Both the position numbers and the translations under genes were made by a program. Shown here one piece after another: positions 1-6,778 of a DNA stretch of 9,007 nucleotides. Numbering within the stretch: position 1 is the first letter of the stretch; each line of letters opens with the position of its first letter. Origin of the DNA: Neisseriales bacterium (lineage in GTDB: Bacteria; Pseudomonadota; Gammaproteobacteria; Burkholderiales; UBA11063); contig DPRZ01000133.1 in NCBI GenBank assembly GCA_003538525.1, positions 1-9,007 of the forward strand. Direction: 5' to 3'. The notes below the pieces were generated by a model. That model had not been told where the DNA came from. It did not search any database and saw nothing but the letters and a program-made list of their open reading frames with translations.

Positions 1-79
1 TAGAGCTATTTGTTGATTAATTTCAGCACGAATTTAACTAGGTTAATTTTTGATTTAGTGTTTATTTGGCTGAGTAAGG

Positions 80-85
80 TATAAT
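80..85 (+). promoter_or_regulatory. Probable -10 box for rluB
   Basis: A perfect TATAAT hexamer lies 33 bases before the GTG start of rluB, so transcription would begin near position 92. No good -35 hexamer is found 16-18 bases upstream and there is no TG extension, so the box stands alone. The first 118 bases contain no recognisable gene, so this is the only visible promoter for rluB and the secreted-protein gene behind it. Confidence 0.5.
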
Positions 86-118
86 AATGCCAGTAAACTC
101 TAAGAGAAAGAATATTCA

Positions 119-1165
119 GTGAAATTTAATATAAAGCAAAAGCTTAAAGAAATGATGGTTAGCTCGGAAAAGCCAGCTAAAAAAACCGTTAAACCTCAAC
201 GTAAAACTACCGAAAATCGACCACGAACTGTGGCTGGAGTTGCCCATCCAGATAATAATCGCCCGCAAAATTCAAATGAACGCTTTGTTGCCAATAATGA
301 ACCACGCACGGCGAAGCGGGTTAAATTAATTCGTCAAAATCAACAAGAAAAAATTACCGCTCAACGGATTCGTGAAGAACGCGTTGATCCTAAAGAAGGA
401 CATAGCGAGCGTATTTCCAAAGCTTTGGCAATGTCAGGGGTTGGTTCACGCCGTGAATGTGATAATTTAATTAGTCAAGGCAAAGTTTTGGTGAATGGAC
501 GTTTAGCCGAACTTGGTCAACAATTAGTTGAACATGATCGTGTGGAAGTCTTGGGCCGTCCTGTGCGAATTAAATGGCAGGATCGCTTAGCGCGCATTAT
601 TATTTATCATAAACCCGAGGGCGAATTGGTTTCACGTAGTGATCCACAAGGGCGAGCAACGGTTTACGATAAAATTCCATTGTTAGTTAATAAGCGTTTT
701 ACCGCAATTGGGCGCTTGGATTATAACACCTGTGGTTTATTAATTTTTACCACTTCAGGTGAATTAGCCAATCATTTTACTCATCCACGTTATGAAGTTG
801 AACGTGAATATGCGGTACGGATTTATGGTGATCCATTGACAGTTGAGCAAGTGCGCGAAATTAAAACTGGAATTACTTTAGATGATGGTGTAGCTAAATT
901 TAAAGATATTTATAAACTTGAATTACAAGATAGTGATTCAAAAAATCACTGGTATAAAGTTTTACTCATGGAAGGTCGTAATCGCGAAGTGCGTCGGATG
1001 TTTGAGCATTTTGAAATTACGGTAAGCCGTTTGATGCGGACCCGCTTTGGACCAATTGATTTACCACCGCGCCTAAAACGTGGCAATTATTATGAGTTAG
1101 ATGAAATTGAAGTGGCGCGTGTTATGCAAAGTTTTGGCTTAACCGTAGCTGGTACCGAACGGTAA
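119..1165 (+). CDS. rluB: 23S rRNA pseudouridine synthase, RluB-like (RsuA/RluB/RluE/RluF family)
   Basis: This enzyme isomerises a uridine in 23S rRNA to pseudouridine; in E. coli RluB the target is U2605 in the peptidyl transferase region. Residues about 96-145 form an S4 RNA-binding domain (GVGSRREC, then GKVLVNG). The catalytic domain follows, with the signature [13 protein letters not shown] around catalytic Asp201, then [10 protein letters not shown] and [11 protein letters not shown] (285-295). These segments match RluB better than RluE or RluF. The first 90 or so residues are a basic, low-complexity tail rich in Lys, Arg, Asn and Gln, which often precedes S4 domains in betaproteobacterial homologues and probably binds RNA. 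The GTG start is preceded by AAGAGAAAG about 8 bases upstream; an ATG 11 codons further in is a weaker alternative. The protein is soluble and cytoplasmic. The next gene follows after 14 bases and is probably co-transcribed. Confidence 0.92.
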   Translation: MKFNIKQKLKEMMVSSEKPAKKTVKPQRKTTENRPRTVAGVAHPDNNRPQNSNERFVANNEPRTAKRVKLIRQNQQEKITAQRIREERVDPKEGHSERISKALAMSGVGSRRECDNLISQGKVLVNGRLAELGQQLVEHDRVEVLGRPVRIKWQDRLARIIIYHKPEGELVSRSDPQGRATVYDKIPLLVNKRFTAIGRLDYNTCGLLIFTTSGELANHFTHPRYEVEREYAVRIYGDPLTVEQVREIKTGITLDDGVAKFKDIYKLELQDSDSKNHWYKVLLMEGRNREVRRMFEHFEITVSRLMRTRFGPIDLPPRLKRGNYYELDEIEVARVMQSFGLTVAGTER

Positions 1166-1179
1166 TTAGGCTAGCTGCA

Positions 1180-1857
1180 ATGAAGAAATTAATTTTAATT
1201 CTAAGTTTGCCTCTGTGTGGATTTGCGGATAATTTACCGAATGGTTCATGGCAAAAATCCTGCAGTGTGAGTAGTGCCAGTTATTTCAAAGGTGTACTAA
1301 CTTCATCGTGTGCGAAAAATGGCGGTGTATTACAGAATATTAGTAAGCTGAATTATCAACAAAATTGCCAAATAGATTCATTGGTGGATAATGATAACGG
1401 CAATTTAGTCTGTGTTACGCCAAAAGCTGCACCCGATAATCGAAGTGCAACACAATTTCCTGGTGGTGATTGGGTGGTAAGTTGTAAAACAGATTCAGCT
1501 AGTATCAATGGAACGATGTTAATTGCCAAGTGTCGTAATGATCAAGGGCAGTTTATTCCAGCCGCGATTGATTTAGCCACTTGTAAAACTAATCCTTTGG
1601 TTCATAATCAGAATGGTAGTTTGAGTTGTACTGCAAATAAGGAAAAACCTGAAAAAGATGGTCTTCCAGCAGGTCAGTGGCGTGAAAATTGTAAAGTTAA
1701 AGCCGCCACGTTGTCAATGAATGTTTTACGGGCGCAGTGCAAAACGTGGTCGGGAAGCTATTTTTCGCAGTTTTTATTTTATGATAATTGTAAAACTGGT
1801 AGTTCGGTTAGTTCCGACACCGATAGTGGCGATTTAAGTTGTGATCAAGCTAAATAG
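1180..1857 (+). CDS. Secreted three-repeat cysteine-rich protein, CVNH (cyanovirin-N-like) lectin candidate
   Basis: This is a predicted exported protein of 225 residues. The N-terminus has two lysines, a hydrophobic core and a likely signal peptidase I cut after GFA (residue 16). The mature part holds three repeats of about 57 residues, at 22-78, 96-150 and 165-221. Each has the pattern G-x-W, Cys, about 16 residues, Cys, 17-19 residues, Cys, 15-17 residues, then Cys after a G-[NSD]-L segment. The cysteines are 28/44/63/78, 102/118/135/150 and 171/187/204/221. The GSWQKSC start, L-x-x-x-C middle and NG-x-L-x-C end resemble bacterial cyanovirin-N homology (CVNH) domains, a glycan-binding fold. 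The even cysteine count suggests two disulfides per repeat, formed in the periplasm or outside the cell. Family assignment is by eye from the repeat pattern, and the sugar ligand is unknown. Only a weak AGG precedes the ATG, and the gene probably shares the rluB transcript. No lipobox: the residue before Cys13 is Leu. Confidence 0.72.
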   Translation: MKKLILILSLPLCGFADNLPNGSWQKSCSVSSASYFKGVLTSSCAKNGGVLQNISKLNYQQNCQIDSLVDNDNGNLVCVTPKAAPDNRSATQFPGGDWVVSCKTDSASINGTMLIAKCRNDQGQFIPAAIDLATCKTNPLVHNQNGSLSCTANKEKPEKDGLPAGQWRENCKVKAATLSMNVLRAQCKTWSGSYFSQFLFYDNCKTGSSVSSDTDSGDLSCDQAK

Positions 1858-1868
1858 TCAGATAAATG

Positions 1869-1877
1869 TGCTATAAT
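1869..1877 (+). promoter_or_regulatory. Extended -10 promoter for the ABM-lpd unit
   Basis: TGCTATAAT is a perfect -10 hexamer preceded by the TGn extension, which can work without a good -35; none is evident here. Transcription would start near 1884, leaving a leader of about 38 bases before the ATG at 1922. It lies just after the stop codon of the secreted-protein gene. Confidence 0.6.
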
Positions 1878-1921
1878 TTTGCTTAATTTTATTGATTACT
1901 GGCTATTTAAGGAAATATAAT

Positions 1922-2251
1922 ATGTCAAAGAAAATTTATTGCATTGCTGAGTTTGCGCCAGCTGCAGGTCATGAACAAGAGTTATTTGAACAATTAATGA
2001 GTTTAGAGCCGTTAACCTTGCGTGAAAATGGTTGTTTGCGTTATCGAGTAACACGTCAAATCACTCATCCTCAAGCACCAACCCAATCAAAATTTTCAAT
2101 TATGTTCAATGAAGAGTGGGCATCAATTGAAGATTTTGACGCTCATTGTGCTCAATCATATATTAGTGAGTTTTTTAATAAATATGTCCAAGATCCAGTA
2201 ACCTCAATTACGGCGGATTGCAATGTACGTATTTTTAGTGACGAAATTTAA
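1922..2251 (+). CDS. ABM-domain protein (putative quinol monooxygenase, YgiN-like)
   Basis: This is a small cytoplasmic protein of 109 residues in the antibiotic biosynthesis monooxygenase (dimeric alpha/beta barrel) superfamily. The pattern is typical: an N-terminal strand (IYCIAEFAPAAGHEQELFEQL), a middle ENGCLRYRV strand, then FNEEWASIEDFDAHCAQSYISEFF, where these proteins have the E-x-W-x-x-x-x-x-x-x-x-H motif. Members usually act as dimers without metal or cofactor, often on quinols or other aromatics, but many have no known substrate and none can be read here. The start at 1922 was chosen because AAGGA lies 8 bases upstream; an in-frame TTG at 1892 would add ten residues but has no ribosome binding site. 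lpd follows after 22 bases, so the two are probably one transcript. A quinol or redox link to Lpd is only a guess. Confidence 0.8.
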   Translation: MSKKIYCIAEFAPAAGHEQELFEQLMSLEPLTLRENGCLRYRVTRQITHPQAPTQSKFSIMFNEEWASIEDFDAHCAQSYISEFFNKYVQDPVTSITADCNVRIFSDEI

Positions 2252-2273
2252 TAATCTAGATTAGGAAATAATT

Positions 2274-3695
2274 ATGCAAAATTTTGATGTTGTGGTAATT
2301 GGTGGCGGACCTGGTGGTTATGTAGCTGCAATTCGCGCGGCACAATTAGGTTTTAAAACTGCTTGTGTTGATGGTTATGTGCGCAATGGTAAATATTCTT
2401 TGGGCGGAACTTGCTTGAATGTTGGCTGTATTCCTTCAAAAGCGTTATTACAGTCTTCGGAAAATTATGCCGAGTTAACCCATAGTTTTGCCGAGCACGG
2501 AATTAGTTGTGATAATCCACAAATTGATATTAAAAAAATGTTAGCGCGTAAAGAAGATATTGTGAGCAAAAACGCGAATGGGATTTCATTTTTGTTTAAG
2601 AAAAATAAAATTACTGAAATTCATGGCTGGGCGAGCTTTAAAACGGCTGAGGGTGGTAAATATATTCTGAGTATTGATGATAAAGGTGCGCAACAAGAAA
2701 TTAGCGCGACGCAGGTGATTGTTGCAACTGGCTCTAACTCACGTCATTTACCGCAAATTGCTACCGATAATCTAAATATTTTGGATAATGAGGGTGCATT
2801 AGATTTAACTGCGACACCAAAAGAATTGTGTGTGATTGGTGCTGGGGTAATTGGACTTGAAATGGGTAGCGTTTGGTCAAGAGTTGGCGCAAATGTAACC
2901 GTGCTTGAAGTTGCCGATAAATTTTTACCTGTTGCTGATGAGCAAGCCTCTAAAGAATTGCATAAGAATTTGATTAAACAAGGTTTATTGATTAAAAATA
3001 GCGTAAAAATTGGTGAAATTGTTAATGCCGATAAAAATGTTACGATTAATTATGAGCATAATGGCGAACAATTTAGTTTAGTTGCCGATAAATTATTGGT
3101 GTCAATCGGTCGTGTGCCAAATACCAATGGCTTAAATGTTGATGCGGTTGGACTTAAATTAGATGAACGAGGTTTTGTGGTAGTCGATGCGGATTGTCGA
3201 ACCAATTTGCCGAACGTTTGGGCGATTGGTGATGTTGTGCGTGGCCCGATGTTAGCTCATAAAGCTTCTGAAGAAGGGGTGATTGTTGCCGAACGCATGG
3301 CGGGACAACATCCACATTTTGACTTTAATACCGTGCCGTGGGTGATTTATACCAATCCAGAATTGGCTTGGGTGGGTAAGACCGAACAACAATTAGTTGC
3401 CGAAGGGGTTAAATTTAAAAAAGGCGTTTCTTCGTTTATGGCAAATGGACGCGCTTTGGGTCTAGGTAATAGCGTTGGGTTTGTCAAAGTATTGGCGGAT
3501 GAAGAAACTGATCGCATTCTTGGTGTGCACATGGTTGGACCATTTGTCTCTGAATTAATTAGCGAGGCAGTCGTTGCAATGGAGTTTATGGCCAGCAGTG
3601 AGGATTTAGCCCGCATTATCCATGCGCATCCATCATTATCTGAAGTAACGCATGAAGCCGCTTTGGCATGTGATAAGCGTCAACTTCATGGTTAA
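2274..3695 (+). CDS. lpd: Dihydrolipoyl dehydrogenase (E3)
   Basis: This FAD enzyme reoxidises dihydrolipoyl groups on the E2 subunits of the pyruvate and 2-oxoglutarate dehydrogenase complexes (and the glycine cleavage H protein), passing electrons to NAD+. The motifs are complete. The FAD-binding Rossmann start is GGGPGG (10-15), and the redox disulfide in [13 protein letters not shown] is Cys47/Cys52. The NAD-binding motif [10 protein letters not shown] is at 189-198, the second FAD motif [16 protein letters not shown] at 316-331, and the C-terminal catalytic pair His452/Glu457 lies in HAHPSLSE. The length of 473 residues is normal, and there is no N-terminal lipoyl domain as in some betaproteobacterial fusions. 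TTAGGA precedes the ATG by 7 bases. It lies away from any visible E1 or E2 gene, behind the ABM gene, and must supply complexes encoded elsewhere. The cytosolic enzyme is a homodimer. Confidence 0.95.
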   Translation: MQNFDVVVIGGGPGGYVAAIRAAQLGFKTACVDGYVRNGKYSLGGTCLNVGCIPSKALLQSSENYAELTHSFAEHGISCDNPQIDIKKMLARKEDIVSKNANGISFLFKKNKITEIHGWASFKTAEGGKYILSIDDKGAQQEISATQVIVATGSNSRHLPQIATDNLNILDNEGALDLTATPKELCVIGAGVIGLEMGSVWSRVGANVTVLEVADKFLPVADEQASKELHKNLIKQGLLIKNSVKIGEIVNADKNVTINYEHNGEQFSLVADKLLVSIGRVPNTNGLNVDAVGLKLDERGFVVVDADCRTNLPNVWAIGDVVRGPMLAHKASEEGVIVAERMAGQHPHFDFNTVPWVIYTNPELAWVGKTEQQLVAEGVKFKKGVSSFMANGRALGLGNSVGFVKVLADEETDRILGVHMVGPFVSELISEAVVAMEFMASSEDLARIIHAHPSLSEVTHEAALACDKRQLHG

Positions 3696-3731
3696 GTAAT
3701 ATTTTTCATGATGAGTGATTAAATTAAATTG

Positions 3732-3756
3732 AAACGCTGCCATTTGGTGGCGTTTT
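3732..3756 (+). terminator. Rho-independent terminator after lpd
   Basis: AAACGCTGCC and GGTGGCGTTT flank an ATTT loop and form a ten-pair stem with two G-U wobbles, with the T-run at the 3' edge (TTTT at 3753-3756). It starts 36 bases after the lpd stop. The T-run is short, so some readthrough into the HAD gene is possible. Confidence 0.65.
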
Positions 3757-3776
3757 ACGCGTTAATCTGAATTTAA

Positions 3777-3787
3777 AAGGAGGTGAT
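3777..3787 (+). promoter_or_regulatory. Perfect 11-base Shine-Dalgarno sequence
   Basis: AAGGAGGTGAT matches every base of the usual 3' end of bacterial 16S rRNA, and its GGAGG core is 5 bases from the ATG at 3789. It settles the start over the in-frame GTG at 3783, which lies inside the site itself. It is far stronger than any other ribosome binding site in the window. Confidence 0.85.
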
Positions 3788-3788
3788 T

Positions 3789-4562
3789 ATGGGTAAATTA
3801 GGAGTATTATCAGATATGGATGGGGTGATTTATCGCGGGAATGAGTTAATACCTGGGGTGCAACACTTTATTCAGCATCTTCGAGATACCGAGACGAAGT
3901 TTTTATTTTTGACTAACAATGCAGAGCAAACGCCGCTTGATTTAAAACGTAAACTTGAAAGTCTGGGTTTGCGTGGAATAGAAGAAGATAATTTTATTAC
4001 TGCCTCAATGGCAACGGCGGCATTTTTACATCAACAACAACCGCGTGGAACTGCTTATGTGATTGGTGGTGGTGGATTGATTAATGAATTATATAACGTG
4101 GGCTTTTCTATTTCAGAAACGAACCCGGATTATGTTGTAGTTGGTAAAACCTCGAGTTATAATTTTGAAATGATAAAAAAAGCAATTCGTTTAGTCAACA
4201 ATGGAGCTAAACTAATTGCGACCAATCCAGATTTAGTGGATCCAATTGAGGATGGTGTTGAACCAGCCTGTGGTGCACTATTAGCACCGATTGAACGGGC
4301 AACGGGTAAATCCGCTTATGTAATTGGTAAACCTAATGCTTTGATTTTTACGATTGCTAAATGTAAATTAGGTACTCGTGCGGCAGATACCTTGATGATC
4401 GGTGATCGGATGGATACCGATATTGTCGGAGGAATGGAAGTTGGTATGAAAACGGCATTAGTTTTATCGGGAGTTTCTTCGCGTGAAAGTTTACGTGAAT
4501 TTCCCTATCGACCAAGTTATATTTTTAATAATGTTGGTGAAATTGACATTAATCAATTATGA
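3789..4562 (+). CDS. HAD-superfamily phosphatase, NagD-like (subfamily IIA)
   Basis: This is a 257-residue cytoplasmic phosphatase of the NagD/pNPPase branch of the HAD superfamily, which dephosphorylates small phosphate esters such as nucleotides and sugar phosphates. All four HAD motifs are present. Motif I is DMDGVIY, with nucleophile Asp9 and acid/base Asp11; motif II is the Thr in LTNN (42-44). Motif III is Lys181 in IGKPN, and motif IV is GDRMDTD with Asp206 and Asp211. The segment between motifs II and III (about 60-175) is the C2 cap typical of subfamily IIA. The C-terminal LVLSGVSSRESL...RPSYIFNNVGEI is characteristic of NagD. The substrate cannot be read from sequence, and nag genes are not nearby, so NagD here is a family name only. 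The start follows from the perfect Shine-Dalgarno upstream. It may be read from an unseen promoter or by readthrough of the weak lpd terminator. Confidence 0.88.
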   Translation: MGKLGVLSDMDGVIYRGNELIPGVQHFIQHLRDTETKFLFLTNNAEQTPLDLKRKLESLGLRGIEEDNFITASMATAAFLHQQQPRGTAYVIGGGGLINELYNVGFSISETNPDYVVVGKTSSYNFEMIKKAIRLVNNGAKLIATNPDLVDPIEDGVEPACGALLAPIERATGKSAYVIGKPNALIFTIAKCKLGTRAADTLMIGDRMDTDIVGGMEVGMKTALVLSGVSSRESLREFPYRPSYIFNNVGEIDINQL

Positions 4563-4621
4563 AAGCGATTTAATTCGTTAGATTAGCGAGCAAAACTCCA
4601 CATAAAGAGTTAAAATTTAGT

Positions 4622-4627
4622 TATAAT
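4622..4627 (+). promoter_or_regulatory. Probable -10 box for the acyl-CoA ligase gene
   Basis: A perfect TATAAT sits 52 bases before the ATG of the ligase in the 117-base gap after the HAD gene. No convincing -35 lies at 16-18 bases upstream. The gap is otherwise AT-rich and holds no other signal I can support. Confidence 0.45.
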
Positions 4628-4679
4628 TAAACGTTTATTTTTATTCAAAATAGTTAAGTTTATTGAAAGGTAGTCCACG

Positions 4680-6236
4680 ATGGCGATAAATTATCCAGTG
4701 AATAACTTTTATCAAATTATTCAACAGAATGCTGAGCGCTCACCACGTAGAATTGCGCTGTTTGAAGATGACTTAAAAATTTCTAATGAGGAATTGCTTT
4801 GTCGAGTTGATAAAGTTGCGGCATATTTGTGTGATTTAGAGATCAAGCAAGGTGATAAAGTCGCCTTGGTTATGAGCAATTCGTGGCAATTTGTGGTCAA
4901 TTTATTTGCCATTAGTAAAGTTGGTGCGGTAGCTGTACCTGTAAATAACTTTCTGAAACATGATGAGTTAGTCTATGTAATTAATGATTCGCAAACGAAA
5001 TTATTATTTGCCTCGGCTAAATATTCTGACGAAGTTCGTGATTTAATGATTAAAACTAATGTCGAAAAAATTATCTGGGTGGATGGACTACCACTTGAAA
5101 ATGAAACTAATTTGGATTATACTAAAATATTTATTGGTTATTCGGCGCAGCGTGATTTTAAGGCCAATCGATTATTGGATGATTTGGCGGTCTTAATTTA
5201 TACTTCAGGAACCACTGGTAAGCCTAAGGGAGCGATGTTAAGCTATCGTAATTTGTTATCGATTGTGTATGGCGCATTTGAGCATTTTCAGATTAAAGCT
5301 GGTCAAGCTAGATTCATTTGTTATTTACCGATGTTTCACGCCTTTACTTTAGCGGTAACCTTGCTTTTACCTCTTGCTTCGAATAGTGGTTTGGTAGTAG
5401 TGCGCTCAATCAGCACCAAGAAAGATTTTAAAAATCTGCTCAAATTGGTCTTAGTTCACCGTTGCCGTTATTTTGCTGGTGTTCCAGATATATTTAGTGC
5501 GATGGCGCGCGCCAAATTACCATGGTATTTCCATTGGTTTCATAATGTACGGGGTTGGGTATCGGGTGCAGCACCATTGTCTGAGGATGTTATTCAGCGC
5601 TTTAGTGCTAACTTTAAACGTGGGCAGCTGTTACAAGGTTATGGACTGAGTGAATGTGCTTCTGGGGTGTCATTAAATCAACCGTGGGCAAATAAATTTG
5701 GTTCAGTTGGGCGTCCATTGCCAAGTTTTGTGTTGGAAGCTTTTGGTGAGGATCTACTGCAATTACCGCGCGGTGAAGTTGGTGAACTGTGGGTGAAGGG
5801 TGATTGTGTGATGCAGGGCTATTTTAATCGTCCTGAAGATAGCGCCGAGGTTTTGGTCGGCGAGTGGTTTAAAACAGGTGATATTGGCTATGTTGATGAA
5901 AGTGGCTTTATCTACATTGTGGATCGTAAGAAAGATTTGATTATTAATAAAGGCATGAATATTTATCCACGGGAAATTGAAGAGTTTATCTATACCCATG
6001 AGAAGGTTAATGCTTGTGCGGTGGTTGGCTTAAAAGACATCGAAGAAAATGAAACACCGATTGCGTATATCGAGCTGAAAGATGGTGAAAGTGCAACGGA
6101 GCGTGAATTTAAAGAGTTTCTTAAACCGTTGTTGGCGCCGTTTAAACAGCCGCGCAAGATTTATTTTCTGGATAAATTGCCACGCAATGCGACGGGTAAA
6201 ATTTTAAAGCGTGAGTTACGCGATCTGCAAAAATAA
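4680..6236 (+). CDS. Fatty acyl-CoA ligase (AMP-forming), FadD/LcfB-like
   Basis: This 518-residue enzyme of the ANL adenylate-forming superfamily activates a carboxylic acid with ATP to an acyl-AMP and then forms the CoA thioester. The core motifs are all visible. The P-loop LIYTSGTTGKPKG is at 172-184, and the A4-like segment YLPMFHAF at 215-222. YGLSECASG is at 321-329, FKTGDIGYVD with Asp401 binds the ribose, and VDRKKDLIINKGMNIYPREIEE (414-435) spans the hinge and CoA-binding signature. The catalytic lysine is Lys507 in PRNATGKILKREL. Length and motif spacing match LcfB-type long- or medium-chain fatty acid ligases, slightly shorter than E. coli FadD. There is no membrane segment or carrier domain. 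GAAAGG precedes the ATG by 9 bases. The chain length cannot be deduced. It could feed beta-oxidation, and through it polyhydroxyalkanoate synthesis, which would fit phaR nearby, but that link is inference. Confidence 0.88.
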   Translation: MAINYPVNNFYQIIQQNAERSPRRIALFEDDLKISNEELLCRVDKVAAYLCDLEIKQGDKVALVMSNSWQFVVNLFAISKVGAVAVPVNNFLKHDELVYVINDSQTKLLFASAKYSDEVRDLMIKTNVEKIIWVDGLPLENETNLDYTKIFIGYSAQRDFKANRLLDDLAVLIYTSGTTGKPKGAMLSYRNLLSIVYGAFEHFQIKAGQARFICYLPMFHAFTLAVTLLLPLASNSGLVVVRSISTKKDFKNLLKLVLVHRCRYFAGVPDIFSAMARAKLPWYFHWFHNVRGWVSGAAPLSEDVIQRFSANFKRGQLLQGYGLSECASGVSLNQPWANKFGSVGRPLPSFVLEAFGEDLLQLPRGEVGELWVKGDCVMQGYFNRPEDSAEVLVGEWFKTGDIGYVDESGFIYIVDRKKDLIINKGMNIYPREIEEFIYTHEKVNACAVVGLKDIEENETPIAYIELKDGESATEREFKEFLKPLLAPFKQPRKIYFLDKLPRNATGKILKRELRDLQK

Positions 6237-6266
6237 TTGAAATAGTTATGGAGTCTCAGGTATAAT
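6237..6266 (+). promoter_or_regulatory. Sigma70 promoter of the fluoride-riboswitch unit
   Basis: TTGAAA (6237-6242), an 18-base spacer and TATAAT (6261-6266) make a near-consensus promoter, the best-matched one in the window apart from the one upstream of phaR. The -35 begins at the first base after the ligase stop codon. Transcription would start at about 6273, placing the aptamer at the very 5' end of the RNA. It makes the small membrane genes a unit separate from the ligase. Confidence 0.85.
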
Positions 6267-6274
6267 ACTGGTTC

Positions 6275-6320
6275 GGCGATGGAGTTCGCCATATAACCGC
6301 ATTTGCTAATGACTCCTACC
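6275..6320 (+). promoter_or_regulatory. Fluoride riboswitch aptamer (crcB motif)
   Basis: This RNA element binds fluoride through three Mg2+ ions and turns on detoxification genes. All structural parts can be placed against the known aptamer. P1 is GGCG (6275-6278) with CGCC (6287-6290). The pseudoknot pairs GGAGT (6281-6285) with ACTCC (6312-6316), and T6286-G6311 adds a wobble pair. The long-range contacts fit A6279 with T6307 and A6309 with T6317 (the linchpin pair). The tail TAATGACTCCTACC and the loop after P1 are close to the Bacillus cereus crcB aptamer as I remember it. P2 is unusually short: GC (6299-6300) with GC (6305-6306) around ATTT. No intrinsic terminator follows, so control is probably at translation; CCTAC (6315-6319) can pair with GTAGG in the ribosome binding site at 6428-6432, though only over 5 bases. 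Confidence 0.93.
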
Positions 6321-6357
6321 TAAATAATACTAAATCAGTTGTTCTGCGTTGTGAAAA

Positions 6358-6386
6358 TACCATGCTAAGTGTTACGCATATTGGTA
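6358..6386 (+). other. Leader hairpin over the small ORF start
   Basis: TACCATGC (6358-6365) can pair with GCA (6376-6378) and TGGTA (6382-6386), with a three-base TAT bulge, burying the ATG at 6362-6364. Further out, ATACTAA (6327-6333) can pair with TTAGTAT (6410-6416). These are possible parts of the riboswitch's expression platform. The pairings are read directly, but their stability was not calculated. Confidence 0.35.
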
Positions 6387-6442
6387 CAATCGCTAACTTT
6401 GCTGTTTTATTAGTATCACTTTATAAAGTAGGTTTCTCATGA
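6362..6442 (+). CDS. Possible 26-residue membrane leader peptide
   Basis: A short reading frame between the fluoride aptamer and the next gene encodes 26 residues (MLSVTHIGTIANF, then AVLLVSLYKVGFS). Residues about 7-22 are hydrophobic enough for a single membrane helix. Its TGA stop overlaps the start of the 112-residue gene as ATGA, the arrangement typical of translational coupling. Against it, no clear Shine-Dalgarno precedes the ATG, and a reading frame this short can arise by chance. It could be a real small membrane protein working with its neighbour, a coupling leader that carries ribosomes to the next start, or noise. I do not recognise a family. Confidence 0.4.
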   Translation: MLSVTHIGTIANFAVLLVSLYKVGFS

Positions 6443-6777
6443 GCTCAATTTACACCAAATATCCTCAACCTAAATTACATAAACGCATTCGTCATTTAAA
6501 TAATCGCGATCTAGCCATCTTGTTTGGTGTTTTTGGTGGAGCGATTGTTGCTATTTATGGTATAGAATCAGGACACTTCTCAAATATCGCTGTGCTGGGT
6601 ACCGCTTTTGGACGGCATTGGCTGTTTAAAATTTTAGCGGTAGTGTTGAGTGCTGGAACTTTTGGTAACTTATTAAGTTATGTTGGTTCATGTATTGATA
6701 TTATAACCAATCATCAAACTATTTTTGATTTATTTGGTAAATGGCGCGAGAGAAATAACCTTAATCGTTCAGTATAG
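6439..6777 (+). CDS. Unrecognised small membrane protein under fluoride riboswitch
   Basis: I do not recognise this 112-residue protein. It has a basic N-terminal tail (six Lys/Arg among residues 7-23) and a hydrophobic segment at about 24-44 (DLAILFGVFGGAIVAIYGIE). A polar turn with Gly, His and Ser follows, then a second hydrophobic stretch at about 61-89 (WLFKILAVVLSAGTFGNLLS onward) and a charged C-terminus (KWRERNN). By the positive-inside rule both ends face the cytoplasm, giving a helical hairpin in the inner membrane. It lacks the features of the fluoride channel CrcB/Fluc: four helices, GGxxGAxxRY near the start and a TTFST motif. It is also far too short for a CLC-F antiporter. AGTAGG lies 6 bases before the ATG. 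The riboswitch, the dedicated promoter and the terminator imply expression in fluoride and a role in fluoride tolerance; that role is inferred from position alone. Confidence 0.85.
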   Translation: MSSIYTKYPQPKLHKRIRHLNNRDLAILFGVFGGAIVAIYGIESGHFSNIAVLGTAFGRHWLFKILAVVLSAGTFGNLLSYVGSCIDIITNHQTIFDLFGKWRERNNLNRSV

Positions 6778-6778
6778 C

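Noticed and set aside
1180..1230. The secreted repeat protein as a lipoprotein with Cys13
   Set aside because: The residues before Cys13 are LPL; a lipobox needs a small residue just before the Cys. A signal peptidase I site at GFA fits better.
1892..1921. Upstream TTG start for the ABM protein
   Set aside because: It would add ten residues lacking the family pattern and would place the good AAGGA ribosome binding site inside the coding region.
3347..3616. Antisense open frame within lpd
   Set aside because: It lies opposite a fully convincing lpd coding region, has no ribosome binding site and encodes a sequence with no domain features; the same holds for open frames opposite the ligase gene (4721-4912, 5763-5999) and in another frame within rimO (7610-7867) and phaR (8393-8590).
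4567..4589. Hairpin-like TTCGTTA / TAGCGAG after the HAD gene as a terminator
   Set aside because: The stem needs two G-U pairs in seven and is followed by CAAAAC rather than a T-run.
6250..6254. An extra GGAGT upstream of the aptamer as an alternative pseudoknot strand
   Set aside because: It lies between the -35 and -10 boxes, upstream of the predicted transcript start, so it would not be in the RNA.
6439..6777. Reading the 112-residue membrane protein as CrcB/Fluc
   Set aside because: The riboswitch invites it and the length is close, but there are only two clear hydrophobic segments, no GGxxGAxxRY start and no TTFST motif. A glycine-rich FGGA stretch alone is not enough.
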